DNA of 64,000 nt from Pseudomonas monteilii NBRC 103158 = DSM 14164. Its GTDB lineage: Bacteria; Pseudomonadota; Gammaproteobacteria; Pseudomonadales; Pseudomonadaceae. The stretch covers positions 36,957 through 100,956 of the forward strand of contig NZ_BBIS01000023.1 of assembly GCF_000730605.1 (NCBI RefSeq), in the 5' to 3' direction. Positions 16,544 to 25,523 of the stretch are shown piece by piece. The translations under genes were made by a program, and so were the position numbers. A model generated the notes under the pieces. That model saw only the letters and a list, made by a program, of their open reading frames with translations. It made no database searches and had not been told where the DNA came from. The stretch's first letter is position 1; every line of letters starts with the position of its first letter.

Positions 16544-17287
16544 ATGGCCATAAGGACTGTGCTGCTGGCAATTCTGCTGAGTGTTGCCCCGTGGGTGAAC
16601 GCTGCTGACGGTGTGCCGAAGCAGATCCACCTGGTCAGCGAGGAGTGGCTTGATTACACCAACGCCGACGGTAGCGGGATCGCCTGGGACGTGCTGCGCA
16701 AGGTGTTCGAGCCGGCCGGGGTCAAGGTGGTGACCCAGAGCGCGCCCTACAGCCGGGCGGTCGGGCTGGTCAAACGCGGCGAAGCCGATGCCTGGGTCGG
16801 CTCGTACAAGGACGAGAACGACGACAACCTGTACCCGCGCTGGCACTTCGACATGGACCATATCTACGCCCTGGGGCTGGCCAGCAAGCCTGTTCCGACT
16901 CCAGAGAACGTTGGCAAATACCGCCTGGCCTGGGTACGAGGCTATGACTACGGCAGCTACCTGCCGGATGTGCATGAGTTTCGTGAGATTCAGCGCCGCG
17001 AAGGCATCTTGCCGATGCTCGAGCATGACCGTGTGGACTTCTACATCGATGCACAGACCGAAGTCGATTATGTGCTGAGCCAGTCTTCGCAGCCCGAGCG
17101 CTTCCGTCGTACCCATGTGGCCGAACTTCCGCTGTACCTGGCTTTTGCCCGAAGCGACCAGGCCAAGGCCCTGCGCAACCTGTTCGACAAGCGCATGGCC
17201 GAATTGGTGCGCAGTGGCGAGCTGAAGCCGATTTTCGAACATTGGAAGCAGCCCTATCCGTTCACTGCGGACAGTCGCCCCCATTGA
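16544..17287 (+). CDS. Periplasmic amino-acid-type solute-binding protein (SBP_bac_3 family)
   Basis: 247 residues with signal peptide MAIRTVLLAILLSVAPWVNAAD, then a type 3 binding-protein fold (QIHLVSEEWLDYTNADGSGIAWDVLRKVFEPAGVKV...YSRAVGLVKRGEADAWVGSY). It begins 16 bases after pgpA. No permease or ATPase genes adjoin it, and ligand-contact arginine/aspartate residues typical of amino-acid carriers are not clear, so it may be a sensing or orphan binding protein. Ligand unknown. Confidence 0.8.
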   Translation: MAIRTVLLAILLSVAPWVNAADGVPKQIHLVSEEWLDYTNADGSGIAWDVLRKVFEPAGVKVVTQSAPYSRAVGLVKRGEADAWVGSYKDENDDNLYPRWHFDMDHIYALGLASKPVPTPENVGKYRLAWVRGYDYGSYLPDVHEFREIQRREGILPMLEHDRVDFYIDAQTEVDYVLSQSSQPERFRRTHVAELPLYLAFARSDQAKALRNLFDKRMAELVRSGELKPIFEHWKQPYPFTADSRPH

Positions 17288-17430
17288 GAGAGGGGCGCTT
17301 TTGGCCCCATCATCGCTGCTAAGCATCGAACTTTTCGATCTTAACCCACCGTATTCAGCCCGCCCACAGCCTGCAACTGGCTGATACAATCGGCCCACGA
17401 GAAATTTTCAACTTATTCCAGGAGCACAAC

Positions 17431-18048
17431 GTGCCCGTCGTCTTTGTTGCCGCCTCTAAACTCCCGACTCCCTTCGCGACCTTCACCATGCATGGCTTTC
17501 TCGACGAAGCCACTGGCCGTGAGCACGTGGTGCTCAGCCTGGGTGACATCGCGGACGGCCAGCCGGTGCTGGGGCGCCTGCACTCCGAGTGCCTGACCGG
17601 CGATGCCCTGTTCAGCCAGCGTTGCGACTGTGGTTCGCAGCTGGAAGCCGCACTGCAGGCCATCGCCCGTGAAGGCCGTGGCGTGCTGCTGTACCTGCGC
17701 CAGGAAGGCCGTGGCATTGGCTTGCTGAACAAGATCCGCGCCTACGAGCTGCAAGATGGCGGCGCCGACACCGTCGAAGCCAACGAGCGCCTGGGCTTTG
17801 CCGCCGATCAGCGTGACTACGCCATGTGCCTGCCGATGCTGGAACACCTGGGCGTGAAGTCGCTGCGCCTGATGACCAATAACCCGCGCAAGGTCAAAGC
17901 CCTGACCGACATGAACATCGTGGTTGCCGAGCGTGTGCCGCTGCACACCGGCCACAACCCACACAACCGCTACTACCTGGCGACCAAGGCCGGCAAACTG
18001 GGCCACATGCTGGGCAACGAACACAAGGGCGAGGCGCCCCAGGCGTGA
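17431..18048 (+). CDS. ribA: GTP cyclohydrolase II RibA
   Basis: 205 residues, a complete stand-alone enzyme: zinc site in [39 protein letters not shown] with catalytic residues, NNPRKVKAL. It opens GTP to the first pyrimidine of riboflavin synthesis. Its cysteines are exactly those missing from the C-terminal half of the RibBA-like protein at 13 kb. GTG start with AGGAG upstream (17418-17423 region); the 3' end overlaps the next gene by 4 bases. Confidence 0.95.
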   Translation: MPVVFVAASKLPTPFATFTMHGFLDEATGREHVVLSLGDIADGQPVLGRLHSECLTGDALFSQRCDCGSQLEAALQAIAREGRGVLLYLRQEGRGIGLLNKIRAYELQDGGADTVEANERLGFAADQRDYAMCLPMLEHLGVKSLRLMTNNPRKVKALTDMNIVVAERVPLHTGHNPHNRYYLATKAGKLGHMLGNEHKGEAPQA

Positions 18049-18464
18049 CCCGCGCCGAGGTCAAGCAGCGCCTGGCGCTGGCCTGGTGGCAGTACCTGGC
18101 AGTGGGCCTGGTGCCGCTGCCGGTGATGGCCTGGGCCTTTGGTGGCGGTGACGCACTGATCCCGGTGCTGGCCATGCCACTGTTCATTGCCGGCGCGGCG
18201 ACCATGTTCCTCAGCCTGCCGCGTTTCGGGGCTTACAAGCGTGCGCTGATCGCCACTTCCAAGGTACTTGGCACGGGCGAAGAGCCCGCCGCCTGGATCG
18301 AACTGGCGCGGGTTCGGCGCATGGCCATGCTGTACGCCTGCTTTCCGGCCTGGGTTGCCGCGCTGTCGGTGCTGGTCGGCCTCGAAGCGGTGCCGCAGAT
18401 CCTGCTGGCGCTGTCCACCGTGGTGGTGCTGTACCTCTATCGCATTCCGCGTCAGCTCGGTTAA
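18045..18464 (+). CDS. Small integral membrane protein
   Basis: 139 residues with four hydrophobic segments ([75 protein letters not shown]) and a cytoplasmic loop rich in charged residues. No family recognised. It overlaps ribA upstream (GTGA) and the cobalamin-binding protein downstream (TAATG), so it is co-translated with both; a link to B12 or flavin uptake is possible but unproven. Confidence 0.78.
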   Translation: MTRAEVKQRLALAWWQYLAVGLVPLPVMAWAFGGGDALIPVLAMPLFIAGAATMFLSLPRFGAYKRALIATSKVLGTGEEPAAWIELARVRRMAMLYACFPAWVAALSVLVGLEAVPQILLALSTVVVLYLYRIPRQLG

Positions 18465-19276
18465 TGCGTCTGCTGGCTGGCCTTCTGGTGCTGGTAGCCT
18501 GCACCGCACTGGCCGCTGAACCCATGCGGGTCGTCAGTCTGGCACCGTCGATGACCGAAATCATGCTCGAGCTGCAGGCCGACGACCTGCTGGTGGGTGT
18601 GCTCGACGGTGGCGAACGGCCGGCGGCGCTGCGCGACCTACCCTCGGTCGGGCGCCAAGGGCAACTGGACATGGAGCGCCTGCTCAGCCTGCGCCCCGAC
18701 CTGTTGCTGCTGTGGCCTGGCAGCGTGCCGCCCGCCCAGCGCGACCAGCTCAAGCGCCTGGGCATTGCCACTTTCAGTGCCGAACCCCATGACATCGAGC
18801 AACTGATTGAACAGATCGAGGCCATTGCCGGGCGCATCGGGCGTGCCGAGCAAGGCCATGCGTACGCTCAAACCCTGCGCAATCGGCTGCAGCAGTTGCG
18901 CCAGCAGTACCGGCGAGACGAGCCCTTGCAGGTGTTCTATCAAGTGTGGGATCGGCCGTTGTACACCTTGGGTGGCCGGCAGGTGGTCAGCGACGCCTTG
19001 GCCGTGTGCGGGGCGCGCAATGTGTTCGCCGACCTCAGTCAGCCAGCGCCGCAGGTGAACGTGGAGTCTGTACTGCTGCGTAATCCGCAGGTCATCCTGG
19101 CGGGCGATCAAGTACAGCTGGAGAGCTGGAAGGCCTGGCCGCAACTGCGTGCGGTTGCCGATGGCCGCCTGCTGGTGGTGCCCGACAAGGGGCTAGAGCG
19201 GCCCAGCGGGCAGATGATCGAAGCCACCGCCCGCCTGTGCGCGTTGCTCGCGTCTAAAGCACCGGCGTCCAGGTAA
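18464..19276 (+). CDS. btuF: BtuF-like periplasmic cobalamin-binding protein
   Basis: 270 residues: signal peptide [18 protein letters not shown], then a type III periplasmic binding fold (RVVSLAPSMTEIMLELQADDLLVGV; LDMERLLSLRPDLLLLWPG; VNVESVLLRNPQVILAGD). This is the BtuF/FhuD class with a rigid helix between lobes. It converges with the BtuB-like receptor gene, their 3' ends overlapping by 23 bases, which supports cobalamin as ligand. The ethanolamine ammonia-lyase at 51-54 kb needs this cofactor. The inner-membrane partners BtuCD are not in the window. Confidence 0.85.
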   Translation: MRLLAGLLVLVACTALAAEPMRVVSLAPSMTEIMLELQADDLLVGVLDGGERPAALRDLPSVGRQGQLDMERLLSLRPDLLLLWPGSVPPAQRDQLKRLGIATFSAEPHDIEQLIEQIEAIAGRIGRAEQGHAYAQTLRNRLQQLRQQYRRDEPLQVFYQVWDRPLYTLGGRQVVSDALAVCGARNVFADLSQPAPQVNVESVLLRNPQVILAGDQVQLESWKAWPQLRAVADGRLLVVPDKGLERPSGQMIEATARLCALLASKAPASR

Positions 19277-21125
19277 CGCTGAACAGCAGCGTGCGGCCTT
19301 CTTCGCGGTACGGGTGGGAGGTGCCTTCATAGCTGTAAAGGGCACGGTTGTAGGCGCGGTCCAGCAGGTTATCCAGCTTTGCTTCCAGTTTCACTTCATC
19401 CGTGGCTGCCCAGCTACCGCGCAAACCGAGCAGGCCATAGCCGCCGATGCGGTTTCGGTTGGCTTCATCGTCATAGCTGCTGCTGACCGCTTGCCAGCTT
19501 GCCCCCACGCTGAAACGGCCCAGTTCACGGTCCAGGTCCAGGCTCAGTGTGCGGCGGGCACGGCGGGCGAGGGTGTGGCCACTGTCGCGGTCACGTGGGT
19601 CGATCAGTGCCAGGCCCAGCTGGCTGCGCCACGCCCCCCATTGTTGCGCCAAGGCCATTTCGAAGCCGTTGATGCGCGCCGAGGCGACGTTGCGCGGTAT
19701 CGAGTCCTGGCCGAACACGATCGCATCGCGCAAATCAGTGCGGTACAGCGAGGCTTCCAGGCGGCTGTCTGTTGTCAGCTGGCTGCGCCATTGCAGCTCG
19801 TAGCTTCTGGAATGTTCGGGGTCCAGGTCCGGGTTGCTGAACTGAGGGTAATACAGGTCATTGAAGGTTGGCGCCCGAAAGCCTTCGCTGTAGGACAGCA
19901 GCACGTCGTTCTGCGCATTCAACGGTACGGTCAGGCTGCCGCTCCAGGTGGTCTGGCCGCCGAACTGCTGGTTACGGTCATGGCGCACGCCCACTTCGGT
20001 GGAAAACTGCTCGCCCCGGTAACGGTGCTGTAGGAAGACGGCACGGTTCCAGCGGCTGTCCTCGGTGAAATCGGTGCTGGCGTGCACGCGGTCTTCGTAC
20101 CAGTCGCCGCCGAGCAGCAGGCTGTGTTGCTCGCCCAGCGCAAGGTCGTTCTGCCAGGTGACCTGGTCCCGGTAGGTGTTGAACACAAAGCGTTCGGCGC
20201 TGAGCTTGTCGCGCTTGTCGTCACGGTTTTCGCTGTGGGCCAGTTCCAGCCGCGAATGCCAGGTTTCGGTAAGCTGGGCATCGAAGTAACTGCCCAGGCT
20301 GCTGACGCTGAAATCGGTGTAGGGCTTTTGCCCGAAGCTTTCAAAGGTGACCGGGTCGAAACCGCCGAACGGGTTGTCGTACTCGCTACGGCCGCGGCTA
20401 TCGAGCAGGTTCAGGCCGGCCTCGAAACGCTCGTCAAAAGTGTGGCTCAGGCTCAGGTTCAGCGACTTGTTGCGGTAGGCATCGTGGTCACCATCGCTGG
20501 TGAAAGACGGCCCGGTCGAGTCGATGCCGGCAGTTTCATCCAGGCTGGCGCCCAGGTTGAAGCGGGTCGCATCGTTGCCGCCAGAAAGCCCCAGGCTGCG
20601 TTGGAATGTCTGGTTGCTGCCAGCGGCCAGGCGCAGGCGCGGCTGCAGGCCGGGGCCATTACTACGGCGGGTAAAGATCTGGATCACCCCGCCAATGGCA
20701 TCGCTGCCATACACCGCCGAGCGCGAGCCGCGCAGCACTTCGATACGTTCGATCTGATCCACATCGAGAAATTGCAGGCCGCTGTCGCCGGAGGTGGCGT
20801 TGGCGATGCGCATACCATCGACCAGCACCAGGCTTTGGGCGGCCTTGGTGCCGCGGATGAAGATGCCCGGCAGGCTGCCGCGTCCACCGGTCGGGGCCAC
20901 TTGTACGCCGGGCGCGCGGGCGAGCAGGTCGGTGACGCTGGTGGGTTGCAGGCGGTCGATGTCGGTGCGGGTGAAGACGGTGTTGGCGGCGCTGGTGGCT
21001 GTGCGTGATTCGACTTGGCGGCTGGCGCTAATGAGTACGTCGGGGAGCTTGAGGGCGTCGTCGCGTTCGGCGGCCAGCAGCGTGAGAGGGAGGCAAAGCA
21101 GGGTGGCAAAGGTTGGGTTTCTCAT
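19254..21125 (-). CDS. btuB: TonB-dependent vitamin B12 receptor BtuB
   Basis: About 623 residues. Signal peptide (MRNPTFATLLCLPLTLLAA), TonB-box/plug start (DDALKLPDVLISASRQVESRTATSAANTVFTRTDIDRLQPTSVTDLLARAPGV is the BtuB pattern), plug motif IRGTKAAQSLVLVDGMRI, IERIEVLRGSRSAVYGSDAIGGVI, and a barrel ending in FSVTWTPVL. The size fits small BtuB receptors. The start is uncertain: ATG 21125 is preferred, ATG 21137 (adding four residues) is possible, and neither has a strong ribosome site because a REP element lies directly upstream. No B12 riboswitch was seen upstream. Confidence 0.88.
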   Translation of the reverse strand: MRNPTFATLLCLPLTLLAAERDDALKLPDVLISASRQVESRTATSAANTVFTRTDIDRLQPTSVTDLLARAPGVQVAPTGGRGSLPGIFIRGTKAAQSLVLVDGMRIANATSGDSGLQFLDVDQIERIEVLRGSRSAVYGSDAIGGVIQIFTRRSNGPGLQPRLRLAAGSNQTFQRSLGLSGGNDATRFNLGASLDETAGIDSTGPSFTSDGDHDAYRNKSLNLSLSHTFDERFEAGLNLLDSRGRSEYDNPFGGFDPVTFESFGQKPYTDFSVSSLGSYFDAQLTETWHSRLELAHSENRDDKRDKLSAERFVFNTYRDQVTWQNDLALGEQHSLLLGGDWYEDRVHASTDFTEDSRWNRAVFLQHRYRGEQFSTEVGVRHDRNQQFGGQTTWSGSLTVPLNAQNDVLLSYSEGFRAPTFNDLYYPQFSNPDLDPEHSRSYELQWRSQLTTDSRLEASLYRTDLRDAIVFGQDSIPRNVASARINGFEMALAQQWGAWRSQLGLALIDPRDRDSGHTLARRARRTLSLDLDRELGRFSVGASWQAVSSSYDDEANRNRIGGYGLLGLRGSWAATDEVKLEAKLDNLLDRAYNRALYSYEGTSHPYREEGRTLLFSVTWTPVL

Positions 21126-21140
21126 TTTCTGCACCATAGC

Positions 21141-21224
21141 ATTCGCGGGCACGCCCGCTCCCACAGGTAATCCACTGCTCTTAAGGGCGGTGATATACCT
21201 GTGGGAGCGGGCGTGCCCGCGAAT
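21141..21224. repeat. Perfectly inverted pair of REP elements between btuB and dxs
   Basis: Two 28-base arms (21141-21168 and 21197-21224) that are exact reverse complements, separated by 28 bases. Each has the core GCGGGC-AC-GCCCGC followed by TCCCACAGG, the P. putida REP signature. Fills the space between the btuB start and the dxs stop (21230); such pairs are substrates of REP-associated tyrosine transposases (RAYTs). Confidence 0.93.
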
Positions 21225-21229
21225 AGGCC

Positions 21230-23125
21230 CTAGAGGCCGAGCTTGGCCATGCGGGCTTTCACTGAAGCCTCGATCCCGGCTGCATCCAGCCCACACTCAG
21301 CCAGCATTTGCGCAGGCTTGGCATGCTCGACATAGATGTCCGGCAGCCCAAGGTGCAGTAACGGCTTGACCACCCCTTCGTTGGCAAGGAACTCACCCAC
21401 CGCAGCGCCCGCGCCACCCATGATGGCGTTTTCTTCGATGGTCACCAGCAATTCATGGCTGCCAGCCAGTTCCAGCACCAAGGCTTCGTCCAGCGGCTTG
21501 ACGAAACGCATGTCGACCACAGTCGCGTTGATCTGCCCGGCAACTTGCATGGCCTCGGCCAGCTGAACGCCGAACACCAGCAGAGCGACGTTCTCACCTT
21601 GGCGACGAACCACGCCCTTGCCGATCTCCAGCGGTTCGAGGTCGCCGCTGATCGGCGCATTCGGGCCGGTGCCACGCGGGTAGCGAACAGCCGCCGGGCC
21701 GTTGTACAGGTGGCCGGTGCTGAGCATCTTGCGCAGCTCGTTCTCGTCGCTCGGGGTCATCACCAGCATGCCCGGGATGCAGCGCAGGTACGACAAGTCG
21801 TAGCTGCCCGCGTGAGTCGGGCCGTCTTCGCCAACCAGGCCGGCGCGGTCGATGGCGAACAGTACGTCGAGGTTTTGCACCGCCACGTCGTGGATCAGCT
21901 GGTCGTAGGCGCGCTGCAAGAAGGTGGAGTAGATCGCCACCACCGGCTTGCTGCCCTCGCAGGCCATCCCGGCTGCCAAGGTGACGGCGTGCTGCTCGGC
22001 AATCGCTACGTCGAAGTAACGTTCCGGGTAGCGCTCGCTGAAGGCTACAAGATCCGAGCCTTCCTTCATCGCCGGGGTAATACCCACCAGGCGGTTGTCG
22101 GCGGCGGCCATGTCGCATAGCCACTGGCCGAACACGGCGGAATATTTCGGTCCGCTGGCTTTTTTCGGCGCGGCAGGCTTGTCGGCTGGCTCCAGCTTGG
22201 TGATGGCGTGGTAGCCGATCGGGTCGACCTCGGCCGGGGCGAAGCCTTTACCCTTCTTGGTCACCACATGCAGGAACTGCGGGCCTTTCAGGTCTCGCAT
22301 GTTGCGCAGGGTGGCGATCATGGTCGGCAGGTCGTGGCCGTCGATCGGGCCGATGTAGTTCCAGCCCAGCTCTTCGAACAGGGTGCCGGGGGCCAGCATG
22401 CCCTTGGCATATTCCTCGGTGCGACGGGCGATTTCCCAAGCGCCGGGCAGGCGCGACAGCACTTTCTTGCTGCCTTCGCGCATGCTCGAGTAGGTGCGGC
22501 TGGAGAGAATCTTGGCCAGGTAGTTGGACAGGCCACCGACATTGCGCGAAATCGACATGTCGTTGTCGTTGAGGATCACCAGCATGTCGGCGTTGACTTC
22601 CTGGGCGTGGTTCAACGCCTCGAAGGCCATACCGGCGGTCAGCGCGCCATCACCGATCACCGCAATCGACTTGCGTGCGCTGTTTTGCAGGCGGGCGGCA
22701 ATGGCCATGCCCAGTGCGGCGCTGATCGAGGTGCTGGAGTGGCCGACGCCAAAGGTGTCGTACTCGCTTTCGCTGCGGCGCGGGAAGGCGGCGATACCGT
22801 CTTTCTGGCGCAGGCTGAGCATGCGGTTACGGCGCCCGGTAAGGATCTTGTGCGGGTAGGCCTGGTGGCCCACGTCCCACACCAGTCGGTCGTCCGGGGT
22901 GTCGAATACGTAGTGCAGGGCGATGGTCAGCTCGATCACGCCCAGACCGGCACCAAAATGCCCACCGGTCTGACCCACGGTGTAGAGCAGTTCCTGGCGC
23001 AGTTCGTCGGCCAGGGTCTCCAGGTCGGCTTCGGCCAGCCGGCGCAGGCCGGCAGGCGTGTCAGCGCGGTCGAGCAACGGCGTGACCGGGCGTTCGCGGG
23101 GGATCTCTTGAAACGTCGTGGGCAT
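21230..23125 (-). CDS. dxs: 1-deoxy-D-xylulose-5-phosphate synthase
   Basis: 631 residues. [17 protein letters not shown], the thiamine-diphosphate motif [18 protein letters not shown]...[10 protein letters not shown], the [23 protein letters not shown] catalytic segment and [17 protein letters not shown] near the end are all present. It makes DXP from pyruvate and glyceraldehyde-3-phosphate, the first step of the MEP isoprenoid pathway and a precursor for thiamine and pyridoxal. It lies downstream of ispA and xseB in the same direction, the common gamma-proteobacterial arrangement. Confidence 0.96.
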   Translation of the reverse strand: MPTTFQEIPRERPVTPLLDRADTPAGLRRLAEADLETLADELRQELLYTVGQTGGHFGAGLGVIELTIALHYVFDTPDDRLVWDVGHQAYPHKILTGRRNRMLSLRQKDGIAAFPRRSESEYDTFGVGHSSTSISAALGMAIAARLQNSARKSIAVIGDGALTAGMAFEALNHAQEVNADMLVILNDNDMSISRNVGGLSNYLAKILSSRTYSSMREGSKKVLSRLPGAWEIARRTEEYAKGMLAPGTLFEELGWNYIGPIDGHDLPTMIATLRNMRDLKGPQFLHVVTKKGKGFAPAEVDPIGYHAITKLEPADKPAAPKKASGPKYSAVFGQWLCDMAAADNRLVGITPAMKEGSDLVAFSERYPERYFDVAIAEQHAVTLAAGMACEGSKPVVAIYSTFLQRAYDQLIHDVAVQNLDVLFAIDRAGLVGEDGPTHAGSYDLSYLRCIPGMLVMTPSDENELRKMLSTGHLYNGPAAVRYPRGTGPNAPISGDLEPLEIGKGVVRRQGENVALLVFGVQLAEAMQVAGQINATVVDMRFVKPLDEALVLELAGSHELLVTIEENAIMGGAGAAVGEFLANEGVVKPLLHLGLPDIYVEHAKPAQMLAECGLDAAGIEASVKARMAKLGL

Positions 23126-23207
23126 CAGGCGAGTCGTTATAGGTGTGTGAAGACGCGGCAGTTTACCCCATTGTAGGAAAAGCTGCCCATTCAGACGGGT
23201 GTCGCAT

Positions 23208-23224
23208 GGGCCGCACAGCGGCCC
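23208..23224. terminator. Hairpin after ispA
   Basis: GGGCCGC-ACA-GCGGCCC, perfect 7-bp stem, 7 bases beyond the ispA stop. Same core as the hairpins at 3718-3740 and 8409-8427. No T-tract on the minus side, so termination strength is unclear. Confidence 0.5.
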
Positions 23225-23230
23225 CGAAAA

Positions 23231-24118
23231 TCAGTTGCGGCGTTCGACGATGTACCGCGCCAACGCCCGCAGTGGCTCGGCCTTTTCGCCGAACCCATCC
23301 AGTGCGACCAGCGCCTGGTCGCGCAGTTCGATCGCATAGGCCTTGGCCGCTTCCAGCCCCAGCAGTGCCGGGTAGGTCGGTTTGTCACGGGCTATGTCAG
23401 CGCCCTGGCGTTTGCCCAGGGTGGCGGTGTCGCTTTCCACGTCGAGGATGTCATCCTGTACCTGGAACGCCAGGCCGATGGCCTGTGCATAAGTCTGCAG
23501 GGCCTCTAGCTGAGCCTGTTCGGCACGGGCACTGGCCAATGCGCCAAGGCGCACGCTGGCTTCGATCAGTGCGCCGGTCTTGTGCCGGTGCATGAACTCC
23601 AGCGCTTGCTGGTCCAGCTTCAGGCCCACCGAACCGAGGTCGATGGCCTGGCCGCCGACCATGCCGGCTGGCCCGGCGGCCTTGGCCAGGGCCTGCACCA
23701 TGGCCAGGCGAATGCTGTCGGCCTGCGGGCTCAGGCCTGGGTCGAGCAGGGCGCTGAACGCCAGGCTCTGCAAGCCGTCGCCAGCCAGGATGGCGCAGGC
23801 TTCATCGAAGGCTTTGTGAGTGGTTGGCTGGCCGCGACGCAGGTCGTCGTCGTCCATGGCCGGCAGGTCGTCATGCACCAGCGAATAAGCGTGAATCAGT
23901 TCGACCGCGCAGGCTGCGCCGTTGGCTTGCTCGGCCGGGGCGCCCAGGGCTTCGCAGGCTGCATAGGCCAGCAATGGGCGTACACGCTTGCCGCCGTTCA
24001 TCACGCTGTAGCGCATGGCGGCATAAAGGCGTTCCAGCTCTTTGGTCGGGGCGACGAACAGGGGTTCGAGGGCTGCGTCGACGCGTGCCTGGCAATTGGC
24101 CTGGTAGGTGCCGATCAT
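23231..24118 (-). CDS. ispA: (2E,6E)-farnesyl diphosphate synthase
   Basis: 295 residues with both aspartate-rich motifs of trans-prenyltransferases: [25 protein letters not shown] and [24 protein letters not shown]. Also [13 protein letters not shown] near the N-terminus. It condenses IPP with DMAPP/GPP to FPP for quinones and undecaprenyl phosphate. The ATG at 24118 overlaps the xseB stop (ATGA) and gives the normal length. Confidence 0.95.
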   Translation of the reverse strand: MIGTYQANCQARVDAALEPLFVAPTKELERLYAAMRYSVMNGGKRVRPLLAYAACEALGAPAEQANGAACAVELIHAYSLVHDDLPAMDDDDLRRGQPTTHKAFDEACAILAGDGLQSLAFSALLDPGLSPQADSIRLAMVQALAKAAGPAGMVGGQAIDLGSVGLKLDQQALEFMHRHKTGALIEASVRLGALASARAEQAQLEALQTYAQAIGLAFQVQDDILDVESDTATLGKRQGADIARDKPTYPALLGLEAAKAYAIELRDQALVALDGFGEKAEPLRALARYIVERRN

Positions 24119-24357
24119 GCTTCTGGCTCCGCGTCGAAGGGCTGGGCAGCCAGCTCGCCATCGCGCTCCAGCAGAATTTGCACCTTCTGTTCGGCCTGGG
24201 CCAGGGCACCCTGGCAATCACGGGTCAGGGCGATGCCTTGCTCGAAGGCGGCCAGCGACTCTTCCAGCGACAACTCGCCGTTCTCCAGGCGCTCGACCAG
24301 TGCTTGCAGGTCTGCGAGGGATTGCTCGAAATCGAGGGAGGCTTTTTTGCGGGCCAT
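24115..24357 (-). CDS. xseB: Exodeoxyribonuclease VII small subunit
   Basis: 80 residues with the helical-hairpin XseB sequence ([50 protein letters not shown]). It joins the large subunit XseA, encoded elsewhere, in single-strand DNA degradation. First gene of the xseB-ispA-dxs run, overlapping ispA by 4 bases. Confidence 0.95.
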   Translation of the reverse strand: MARKKASLDFEQSLADLQALVERLENGELSLEESLAAFEQGIALTRDCQGALAQAEQKVQILLERDGELAAQPFDAEPEA

Positions 24358-24447
24358 GGCGACTGTCTCGGTGGCATATCAGAACGGCGCGACACTAGCA
24401 GAGCGGGGCGGGGGGAGCAAACTTCCGGGGCAATGAGGCAAGTTCAA

Positions 24448-24480
24448 GGGCCCTTTCGCGGGCGTGCCCGCGAATGGCCC
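24448..24480. repeat. REP palindrome downstream of ribB
   Basis: GGGCC on the left and GGCCC on the right enclose TTCGCGGGCGTGCCCGCGAA, a P. putida REP. Lies 13 bases after the ribB stop. Confidence 0.88.
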
Positions 24481-24492
24481 CAAGGTGGCCTA

Positions 24493-25143
24493 TCAGGCAG
24501 GCTCGGCTTCCCGCTCCAGCATCGCCTCCCGGTACCGCGCCAGCTCCTCGATGGTCAGCACCGGCAAGTTGTACTGCCGCGCGTACACCGCCACCTGCTC
24601 GCCGCGGGCCATGCTGCCATCTGGGTTCATCAGCTCGCACAGCACGGCTGCCGGGCGCAGGCCGGCCAGGCGTGCCAGGTCCACTGAGCCTTCGGTGTGC
24701 CCACGGCGGGTCAACACCCCGCCATTGCGGGCGCGCAGCGGGAACACATGCCCTGGGCTGACGATGTGGCGTTGTTCGGCGCTGGAACGCAACGCCGCGC
24801 CAATGGTGGTGATGCGGTCCTGGGCAGAAACCCCGGTGGTGATGCCTTCTGCCGCTTCGATGGTGACGGTGAAACCGGTGCCGTGGCGGGCCTGGTTGTT
24901 CTGCACCATCGGCGCCAGTTGCAGTTCGTCAACGGTGGCTTCGTCCAGGCACAGGCAGACGATGCCGCTGCAGTCGCGGATCATCATGGCCATGGTTTGC
25001 AGCGTGATGTTTTCGGCAGCCGCAATGATGTCCGCTTCGTCTTCGCGGTCGTCATCATCAAGCAGCAATACCGGGCGCCCGGCCTGGAAGGCTGCGATGG
25101 CGGCGGAGACATTGGGGAATTGCGGGTGGTGAAGGGTGGACAT
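24493..25143 (-). CDS. ribB: 3,4-dihydroxy-2-butanone-4-phosphate synthase
   Basis: 216 residues, a single-domain DHBP synthase: [12 protein letters not shown] (residues 29-40; Ala replaces the usual Gly of the ENEGD motif), [52 protein letters not shown]. It supplies the four-carbon unit to lumazine synthase. The start at 25143 has a strong GAGGAGCG upstream. An FMN riboswitch lies in its leader, so this is the flavin-regulated paralogue, whereas the RibBA-like protein at 13 kb has none. Confidence 0.94.
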   Translation of the reverse strand: MSTLHHPQFPNVSAAIAAFQAGRPVLLLDDDDREDEADIIAAAENITLQTMAMMIRDCSGIVCLCLDEATVDELQLAPMVQNNQARHGTGFTVTIEAAEGITTGVSAQDRITTIGAALRSSAEQRHIVSPGHVFPLRARNGGVLTRRGHTEGSVDLARLAGLRPAAVLCELMNPDGSMARGEQVAVYARQYNLPVLTIEELARYREAMLEREAEPA

Positions 25144-25229
25144 GAAACGCTCCTCGTGAATGATCGATGAACGTCTCGGGGCGAACAAAATGCGCGCGCA
25201 AGGGCGCCCGGATGGCCCCTGCCTGACGC

Positions 25230-25360
25230 CTTCTTTCATCCGGACTATGACCGTCGGCTCTGGAGTCGCACCAGATCTGCTGACCCCCGGCATGGCCGGG
25301 GCGCTCGCGGGCTCATCTTTCGATTTACCGCCGGTGGGGACTTTCACCCCGCCCTGAAGA
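25230..25360 (-). promoter_or_regulatory. FMN riboswitch (RFN element) upstream of ribB
   Basis: On the minus strand the leader shows the conserved RFN blocks in order: AGGGCGGGGTGAAAGTCCCC, ACCGGCGGTA, AGCCCGCGAGC, a variable GC-rich hairpin, GTCAGCAGATCTGGTG, CCAGAGCCGACGGTCA and AGTCCGGATGAAAGAAG. The 3' end is ~86 bases before ribB. It should switch ribB off when FMN is plentiful. The rest of the 25144-25523 gap holds only the ribB ribosome site and presumably the divergent promoters. Confidence 0.96.
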
Positions 25361-25523
25361 CTGGCCAAGCATAACGCACATGGCCACCCTACTGGCAACC
25401 CACGCGTCTACGACCTTCGGCGGGCTGGCCAGAGATGCCATAGCCATCTACCACACGGTACGCCATCGCAACTTCTAGAGTGCCGGGCAGCCCGCTTGGG
25501 GCAGATACTTGAGGATTGCAGAT

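Noticed and set aside
17292..17308. GGGGC...GCCCC stem after the solute-binding protein gene.
   Set aside because: Only 5 bp of stem; not convincing as a terminator.
19254..21296. Longer btuB start upstream of 21137.
   Set aside because: The extra ~50 residues are REP-derived sequence and would hide the signal peptide.
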